From the NCBI GenBank assembly GCA_964617875.1, contig CAZUAI010000073.1, positions 1 through 28,145 on the forward strand: a stretch of 28,145 nt of DNA, read 5' to 3'. Position 1 is the stretch's first letter; each line of letters begins with the position of its first letter. The DNA is from CAZMVY01 sp964617875 (lineage in GTDB: Bacteria; Planctomycetota; Phycisphaerae; UBA1845; PWPN01). The translations under genes and the position numbers were made by a program. Under the pieces are notes generated by a model. The model made no database searches, was not told where the DNA came from, and worked only from the letters and a program-made list of their open reading frames with translations. Of this stretch, positions 23,201-28,145 are shown in pieces.

Positions 23201-25309
23201 TCAGCTACAGCCGGCCGGCTGGTTTGGCCCATTGAAACAGCTTTGGAATGTCGCGAAATCGGACAAATCCACATCGCCGTCCTGATCGAAATCGAGGTTG
23301 CACGAACAGCCGATAATCGTCGGCGCATTCGGGCCATTAAAGCAAGTTTGTAGTTTTGTGAAATCAGAAAGATCCACATCGCCATCGTGATCGCAATCCG
23401 CCCGGGCGCCGATGCTGTTGTTCGAAACCCAGACGTGCCGCGTGTAGGACTTCTCGTTGAGCGCCGCGTCGTAGACCGTGATCTTGAGGTCGTGCTCGCC
23501 GTCCGCCACCGTCGTCGAGTTCCACGAGAAGACGCCGATCGGCCCCCCGCAAGGATTCACGGCAACAACCTGTCCGTCCACCTCGAGGTCGGCCTTGATG
23601 ACGCCAATGTTGTCCGAGATGCCCGAGCCGACGACCGGAACCGTGCCCCAGACCGTCGAGTTCTGGATGATCGACGAGATCCCCGTGATCTGCGGGGAGA
23701 TCGAATCCGCCGGCGTCGAGCCGCCCCTCGCCGGGAAGTTCCGCCGCACCGAAGCCACGTGGTTGCCCACGATCGTGATCGAGCACGGATCCATCGTGCC
23801 GAGGCCCCGATGGGCCGCCCACCAGATGTACTCGATGTTGTTCGGGTTGTAGCCCATCATCAAGGATCCGATTGTGTCCAGGGCGACAGAGTCGCGGCTG
23901 GCCATGATCACGCCCATGTAGGGCGAACACCGATTGACGGTCCCGCCGTCGCCGACCGGTCCGTTCATGATGCCGACCAGTCCGTCCACCACCACGAACT
24001 CCTGCGGCCGAACGAGGTTCAGATCGACCAGCGAGTAATTGACCAGCTTGTTTTCCTCGGTCGTGGGGGGCGGGACGTCGCCCGACACATCCCTCGGGAA
24101 GCCCTGGCTCACCGAGTGGACGAGCCCCCATTTCATGTTGGGCTCGTAGCCTCGGTAGTAGTAGATGTCGCTCGGAGCACAGCCCACGCGATTCTTCAGC
24201 GCCAGCGTGACCGCGGCGTTGCCGTGGTTCTTGAAGGTCGGAACGGTGATCAGCACGTCGCAATCGCCGCCCTGGTCCGGCCGCAGCAAGGCTCGCGGCA
24301 CCCAGTATTGCGTCCGGAGCACGCCGTTGCTCAATGTGACCAACGCGACCTTGTTCGTGTCGATGCTGCGAGGCGGCACGATGTTCGTGTTGTCGCACAC
24401 CACATAGGGCCCCGTCGTGTCGCACGGCGGCCATGTGCTGCTGCCGAGCGACGCATCGTTGAGATCGACGAGCTTCACCGTGGGGTCGTCGTCGAACCAT
24501 CCGTCCCAGTTGACGTCGTAGCCTGCGTCATGGAAGGCGTGCCAGGTCGCGTCGCGGTCGAAGTGGGTCCAGGCAAAGTCGCTGGCGGTTCCATCGGCGA
24601 TGCGGACCGAGGCGGCCCCCGCCTCCTTGCACATCGCCACGACGGTTTTGACCACCCGCTTGTCCGTGACGATGCCGTTGAGCCGATAGCCGACGCTGTA
24701 TTGCTGCGAGTCGAAGACGACCAGGTTCGGCTTGATCACGACCCGGGCGCCGGGCGACACAATACCGGCCAGGCCGCCGGCCTTCGCGACGGCGTCCCGG
24801 ACCATCGCATCGACCTCTGCGTCCGACGTCGGCAGCGCGGGGTCTTTCACAATCGCCACTGTGGAGGGCGTCGGATTGTCGAAGGCGGCAACGCCGGACG
24901 ACTCAAAGCCCGCCGGCGCCGGCGTGGCGTTCTCGTACGCACGCAACGCGGCCCATCCCACGAGGAGAAGCAGCGAGGCGACGACGAGCGTGTGGCCGAG
25001 CACCAGTGCGCGACGCTGGAACGACGAGCCCCGGTGGTGATGCATCGCATGCCGGGAATGAGGCGACCGGACGAACGCGGTCGGCACGAGCGCCGCCGCC
25101 CACAGCCCGACATTCGCCGCGGCGGCCTTCTGGCACGGGTAGCTCAGTCGGCGAGGCTGCGCGCCGCTGCGCAGGATCAGCCACGCCAGCGAGGCAAGCC
25201 CGATGGCCATGCGGTTGCGCAGGAGCAGGTGCCACGCCGCCAATGCCCCGCGATTCACGAACTGCCCTGCCCGTCGAATCCCGTTCCGCGTCGCCCGAGA
25301 GAAACCCAT
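23201..25309 (-). CDS. Membrane-anchored DUF362 protein with C-terminal dockerin-like tag
   Basis: A 702-residue protein. The ATG at 25309 follows an AAAGGAG site. The N-terminal part has three hydrophobic segments (about 35-48, 62-80 and 103-123), with a 'LSYPCQKAAAAN' motif that recurs in planctomycete DUF362 proteins. Residues about 150-520 are the DUF362 domain: 'VVIKPNLV', 'CDVLITVPTFKNHGNAAVTLALKN', 'VDGLVGIMNGPVGDGG' and 'SRDSVALDTIGSLMMGYNP'. The reaction is unknown; the Cys-rich ferredoxin domain often joined to DUF362 is absent. A short beta-rich linker (about 540-630) precedes the tag, two DxDxDGDVDLSDF loops with CFNGPN. The tag places the C-terminal part outside the cytoplasm. 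It has its own promoter. Confidence 0.85.
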   Translation of the reverse strand: MGFSRATRNGIRRAGQFVNRGALAAWHLLLRNRMAIGLASLAWLILRSGAQPRRLSYPCQKAAAANVGLWAAALVPTAFVRSPHSRHAMHHHRGSSFQRRALVLGHTLVVASLLLLVGWAALRAYENATPAPAGFESSGVAAFDNPTPSTVAIVKDPALPTSDAEVDAMVRDAVAKAGGLAGIVSPGARVVIKPNLVVFDSQQYSVGYRLNGIVTDKRVVKTVVAMCKEAGAASVRIADGTASDFAWTHFDRDATWHAFHDAGYDVNWDGWFDDDPTVKLVDLNDASLGSSTWPPCDTTGPYVVCDNTNIVPPRSIDTNKVALVTLSNGVLRTQYWVPRALLRPDQGGDCDVLITVPTFKNHGNAAVTLALKNRVGCAPSDIYYYRGYEPNMKWGLVHSVSQGFPRDVSGDVPPPTTEENKLVNYSLVDLNLVRPQEFVVVDGLVGIMNGPVGDGGTVNRCSPYMGVIMASRDSVALDTIGSLMMGYNPNNIEYIWWAAHRGLGTMDPCSITIVGNHVASVRRNFPARGGSTPADSISPQITGISSIIQNSTVWGTVPVVGSGISDNIGVIKADLEVDGQVVAVNPCGGPIGVFSWNSTTVADGEHDLKITVYDAALNEKSYTRHVWVSNNSIGARADCDHDGDVDLSDFTKLQTCFNGPNAPTIIGCSCNLDFDQDGDVDLSDFATFQSCFNGPNQPAGCS

Positions 25310-25364
25310 CGTCAGCTCCTTTACACGATACTCCCCTTTGCCCGGTCAGATGATGCTCACACAC

Positions 25365-25402
25365 ACCCGGTCGATCAGCCCGGCCCGGGCACAACCCGGT
25401 CG
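25365..25402. repeat. Direct repeat around a palindrome in the DUF362 leader
   Basis: ACCCGGTCG occurs at 25365-25373 and 25394-25402, flanking the 13-base palindrome GCCCGG-C-CCGGGC (25378-25390). It lies just downstream of the DUF362 promoter on the minus strand, a place suited to a regulatory site. It may be chance in GC-rich DNA. Confidence 0.3.
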
Positions 25403-25421
25403 GGGCCCGACGTCTCCGCCT

Positions 25422-25450
25422 ATTATGCCACGCTCGAGGGCCCGAGTCAA
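25422..25450 (-). promoter_or_regulatory. Sigma70-like promoter of the DUF362 gene
   Basis: On the minus strand: TTGACT (25450-25445, five of six), a 17-base spacer and CATAAT (25427-25422, five of six). The predicted start near 25415 gives a leader of about 106 bases. Confidence 0.65.
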
Positions 25451-25536
25451 TAGGGTGTTTCCAGAATATGAACGCTCCCAAGGGCAAAAATAATCACAAT
25501 ATCGGTAGGATTTCTCTTCCATCCGCGGCGGCCGGC

Positions 25537-25545
25537 TGCTATAAT
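25537..25545 (+). promoter_or_regulatory. Extended -10 promoter of the small tagged protein gene
   Basis: TGC followed by a perfect TATAAT (25540-25545). The -35 region is poor, as is usual with extended -10 promoters. The predicted start near 25552 rules out the in-frame ATG at 25544, which lies inside the -10 box. Confidence 0.6.
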
Positions 25546-25615
25546 GGATATCAGCGACACGGTTCGTTGCGCCGTGGAGTACCGAGACGACCTTTTCCCT
25601 CGCAGGAGTGAGATC

Positions 25616-26392
25616 GTGGCACGAATCGCCCTGCTGCTCGCTGGTATGAGCCTGGCTACCCAGGCGGCCGCTCAGAATCTCGTGCTGAATGGGGACTTCG
25701 AAACCGGGTTATCGACCCCATGGCGGACGTTCCAGGCCTCATGGAGCAGCGGCATCTCACGTACATACAATGCAACCGAGCCCGGCCGCCTCGGCAACTA
25801 CTGCCTGAAACTCCACGGGGGATCGGGGAGCTTTGGCGTCTACCAGGAGGTCGCGACGGTCCCCGGTCGTCGGTACAAGATCGATGCCTACTGGAAAGGC
25901 ATGAAGGTCGGCGACCCCGTCTGGTTTGAGATCATCCTTATCGACGGCCCGTTCAGCATGGCCGCGGCAGACGACAATCCGCAACCCAATTTCATGTATG
26001 CCTTCGATCCTGCCCCCGGCAGCTTCGACTGGGTGTGGGCCCACAGTCTGAACGGGACGGCTGCCGACCGGAATCAGCGATACGGGGTTCGTACGGCGAG
26101 CGGCACGAAGATGACCGTGGTGCTGAAGACCGGCGGCTTCAACGGCATGGACGCCTTTTTCGATAACGTGTCGCTGGTGAGGGTCGCGGCTCCCGACTTC
26201 GATGCGGATGGCGATGTCGATCTCGATGATTTTTCGCTGTTCCAGCTATGTTTTAACGGACCAAACCAGCCCCCGGCGCCGGGTTGCGCCGTTGATGCGG
26301 ATTTTGACGACGATGCCGACGTGGACTTACTGGACTTCGGCGAGTTTCAGCGGTGTTATAACGGACCAAACAGCGTACCGGCTTGTTCGTGA
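25616..26392 (+). CDS. Small secreted jelly-roll protein with dockerin-like tag
   Basis: A 258-residue exported protein. The GTG at 25616 is preferred: AGGAG lies at 25604-25608, and it gives a clean signal peptide (residues 2-21, Ala-Gln cleavage). The in-frame ATG at 25544 is part of the promoter. Residues about 22-190 form a CBM4/9-like jelly-roll: 'NLVLNGDFETG', 'VYQEVATVPGRRYKIDAYWKG', 'MDAFFDNVSLVRV'. Such modules bind carbohydrates, but the ligand is not readable. The last ~65 residues are the dockerin-like tag with two EF-hand loops and CFNGPN/CYNGPN. It is the simplest member of the tagged set: one binding domain plus tag. It is divergent from DUF362 and followed 192 bases later by another secreted protein. 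Confidence 0.85.
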   Translation: MARIALLLAGMSLATQAAAQNLVLNGDFETGLSTPWRTFQASWSSGISRTYNATEPGRLGNYCLKLHGGSGSFGVYQEVATVPGRRYKIDAYWKGMKVGDPVWFEIILIDGPFSMAAADDNPQPNFMYAFDPAPGSFDWVWAHSLNGTAADRNQRYGVRTASGTKMTVVLKTGGFNGMDAFFDNVSLVRVAAPDFDADGDVDLDDFSLFQLCFNGPNQPPAPGCAVDADFDDDADVDLLDFGEFQRCYNGPNSVPACS

Positions 26393-26428
26393 GTCTGCAG
26401 GAGCAGGAGGGGCAACAGGCGATTTCCG

Positions 26429-26457
26429 TTGAAAACGCTGGAGCGATCCAGTATAGT
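26429..26457 (+). promoter_or_regulatory. Sigma70-like promoter of the right-edge gene
   Basis: TTGAAA (26429-26434, five of six), a 17-base spacer and TATAGT (26452-26457, five of six). The predicted start near 26464 gives a leader of about 120 bases. This leader contains a perfect hairpin, GAGTCC-GCC-GGACTC (26502-26516). Confidence 0.65.
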
Positions 26458-26584
26458 GAAAGACGTGCATAGAATCGTTCCCGGTCGCGATGGGATGGCA
26501 GGAGTCCGCCGGACTCACGCGAACCGGGTGGGCTAGTGGCCGTTGTGAGGCCTGTTGTTTCCATAGTGACGAGGAGGTCATGAG

Positions 26585-28145
26585 ATGCGAAAGATGTTGA
26601 TGGTGCTGGCGGTGCTGGCGACGTGTTCGCTCAGCTTCGGTCAGGAGTACCTTTCGAACGGCGGCTTCGACCTGCCGGCGATCGGTGCCGGCCCGTGCCG
26701 GCCGGACATGCAGAACGTGGCGAACTGGTTCAAGGAGGACGGGACCACGCCCTGGGCAAAGCGCAACTGGGAGTTCTACACCGCCTCGTGCGATGCGTGC
26801 ACCCCCGGCACCGACACGCCGCACGTCACGATGGACGGCTGGGGCAGCGACAGCCGCACGATCCGGCAGACGGTGACGGGCCTCACGGGCGGCGTGCAAT
26901 ACGAACTGACGGGCAAGTGGTGGCTGGGCCATCAGGATCAATTCGGCAGCAACATCGCGAGGGCCGAACTCCGCGACGGACCGAATCTGGACAGCCCCCT
27001 GCTCGGTTTCGCCCAGAAGATTCAGGGCCAGGGCGGCACAGATGCGTGGCTGCCGTTCTCGGTCGTGGCGACGCTTCCGAGCGGTCACACCCAGATCACG
27101 GTCGTGATCAAGACGACGAACAGCGGTTCGACGGGGTTTGCCACGCACGTCGATTGCGTCTCGCTGCACCCGAACCAGTGTGTAACCCCCGTGGACATCA
27201 CCGGCGTTTCGCCGACGTTTGGGGCCCGCGGCACGACCATCACCGAGTTCACGGTCAACGGCACCGGCTTCATCGCCGGGCAGACCACGGTGACGCTCAC
27301 CAAGACCGGCTACCCCACCATCACCGCAACCAATGTCATCGTCGGGTCGGGCGGCAACGGTCTGGTCTGCACCGTCAACCTCACGGGCGCGGCGCTCGGG
27401 CGCTATAACGTCAACGTGAGCAACGGCAACTCGTTCTGCCAACCGGACGCTCTGCCCCAGGCCTTCAACGTCGTCCTTCCGGCGTTTTCGAACGGCAGCT
27501 TCGAGAGTCCGACGGCGGCCAAGCAGTGCCCCGTCCCGGCGGGCGGGCTCGCCGGTTTCCCGACGGACTGGACGCCCGTGGAAATCGCCAACTATGGCTG
27601 GACCCAGGTGCTGCTGCGTGATCTGGACCAGTATACGCCGACCTGCAATCCCCTTCCGGACGGGCTGGACCACTATGCCAGCTCGTTCTCGAGCAACAAC
27701 GGCGCGGCGGGCGCACAGGCCTGGATCTTCCAGACCGTCCTGGCCGACCCCAGCAAGGTCTACACCTTCTCCGGCTCGTTCGCCGGCGGCGGCAACAACC
27801 GGGTGACCATCGAGCTGCTCGACGGCGATGAGACGGGCGCCAAGCTGGCCTCGACGACCGTGCATGACGGCGGGGGGGCGTATGACTGGACGTCGTACTT
27901 CGTGACGGGGCAGCCGAACGGCAACCTGATCACGGCCGTCTGGCACATTGATCCGAACGGCACCGGTCCCCATGCTTCCCATGCGGACGCCCTCAGCCTT
28001 CTGGCCTGCGGGAACCCCAATTTCAAGGCGACGGCGGTCGCTCCGCCCCAGGTGGACAACAACGCCATCCGGGAACTGACGATCACCGGGCAGGGCTTCG
28101 CCGGCGGCACCACGCCCGTGGTGACGCTCGTGAACGACCCGCTGG
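26585..28145 (+). CDS. Large secreted protein with alternating jelly-roll and TIG/IPT-like modules (3' end cut by window)
   Basis: The frame is open from 26585 to the window edge (520 residues seen) without a stop. The ATG follows AGGAGGT and a short signal peptide (MRKMLMVLAVLATCSLSFG-Q). Order seen: a CBM4/9-like jelly-roll ('YLSNGGFDLP', 'THVDCVSLHP', about 20-198), a TIG/IPT-like beta-sandwich ('ITGVSPTFGARGTTITEFTVNGTGF', about 203-297), a second jelly-roll ('FSNGSFESP', 'SHADALSLLACG', about 300-477), and the start of a second IPT-like unit ('ELTITGQGFAGG'). It is thus a tandem array of a two-module unit, likely a glycan-binding or surface-display protein. The C-terminus, and any tag, lies beyond the window. 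No catalytic motif was seen. Confidence 0.85.
   Translation, partial: MRKMLMVLAVLATCSLSFGQEYLSNGGFDLPAIGAGPCRPDMQNVANWFKEDGTTPWAKRNWEFYTASCDACTPGTDTPHVTMDGWGSDSRTIRQTVTGLTGGVQYELTGKWWLGHQDQFGSNIARAELRDGPNLDSPLLGFAQKIQGQGGTDAWLPFSVVATLPSGHTQITVVIKTTNSGSTGFATHVDCVSLHPNQCVTPVDITGVSPTFGARGTTITEFTVNGTGFIAGQTTVTLTKTGYPTITATNVIVGSGGNGLVCTVNLTGAALGRYNVNVSNGNSFCQPDALPQAFNVVLPAFSNGSFESPTAAKQCPVPAGGLAGFPTDWTPVEIANYGWTQVLLRDLDQYTPTCNPLPDGLDHYASSFSSNNGAAGAQAWIFQTVLADPSKVYTFSGSFAGGGNNRVTIELLDGDETGAKLASTTVHDGGGAYDWTSYFVTGQPNGNLITAVWHIDPNGTGPHASHADALSLLACGNPNFKATAVAPPQVDNNAIRELTITGQGFAGGTTPVVTLVNDPL

Larger units (their letters stand above)
25310..25615. other. Divergent intergenic region with two promoters, no gene
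   Basis: About 300 bases between the DUF362 gene (minus) and the small tagged protein (plus). It contains both promoters and the direct repeat around 25365-25402. Otherwise nothing is seen. Confidence 0.7.

Noticed and set aside
23387..25453. Plus-strand open frame of 688 residues opposite DUF362
   Set aside because: Antisense shadow; the DUF362 domain, TM segments and promoter support the minus strand.
1..28145. CRISPR array, prophage, integron or cohesin gene
   Set aside because: No regularly spaced repeats, phage genes, integrase or cohesin-like domain were seen.

Overview
The window comes from a GC-rich bacterial chromosome, most likely a member of the Planctomycetota and probably the class Phycisphaerae. 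Three things point there: a PEP-CTERM sorting tag, a pseudopilin of the 'RAFTLIELL' type with an ADG-type C-terminal motif, and ThuA plus DUF1080 and DUF362 proteins alongside many large secreted multidomain proteins. Six of these proteins end in the same two-EF-hand, dockerin-like tag with the signature CFNGPN. The taxonomic call is inference from protein style; there is no rRNA in the window.

Layout. Positions 93-4087 (minus) hold a PEP-CTERM protein and a large CBM6/LamG-like protein with the dockerin-like tag. The promoter of the latter faces a divergent GntR/LacI (AraR-type) regulator at 4795-5931. Two secreted enzymes follow on the plus strand: a metallophosphoesterase (6081-7826) and a ThuA-DUF1080 protein (7989-9326). 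A small RNA and mobile-DNA island (9406-10520) contains a REP-like palindrome, tRNA-Lys(UUU), a broken transposase and tRNA-Cys(GCA).

Positions 10724-18622 (minus) form a tightly overlapping three-gene operon: a glycoside-hydrolase-like protein, a non-catalytic binding protein with an internal duplication, and a 1347-residue protein joining a clan-A-like hydrolase to an SGNH esterase and several binding modules. All three end in the tag. A divergent plus-strand gene (18953-22018) encodes a 1021-residue exported protein with a PDZ domain nested inside a CBM9-like domain. It converges on a pseudopilin gene (22015-23016, minus) that has a striking structured leader. Next come a membrane-anchored DUF362 protein with the tag (23201-25309, minus), a small tagged jelly-roll protein (25616-26392, plus), and a large secreted protein cut by the right edge (26585 onward).

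Taken together, this looks like an accessory region for secreted polysaccharide (or other glycan) capture and breakdown. Most products are exported, carry carbohydrate-binding-like modules, and share one C-terminal Ca-binding tag whose receptor is not in the window. The regulator has the architecture of a sugar-responsive repressor. Clear sigma70-like promoters could be read in front of most transcription units.
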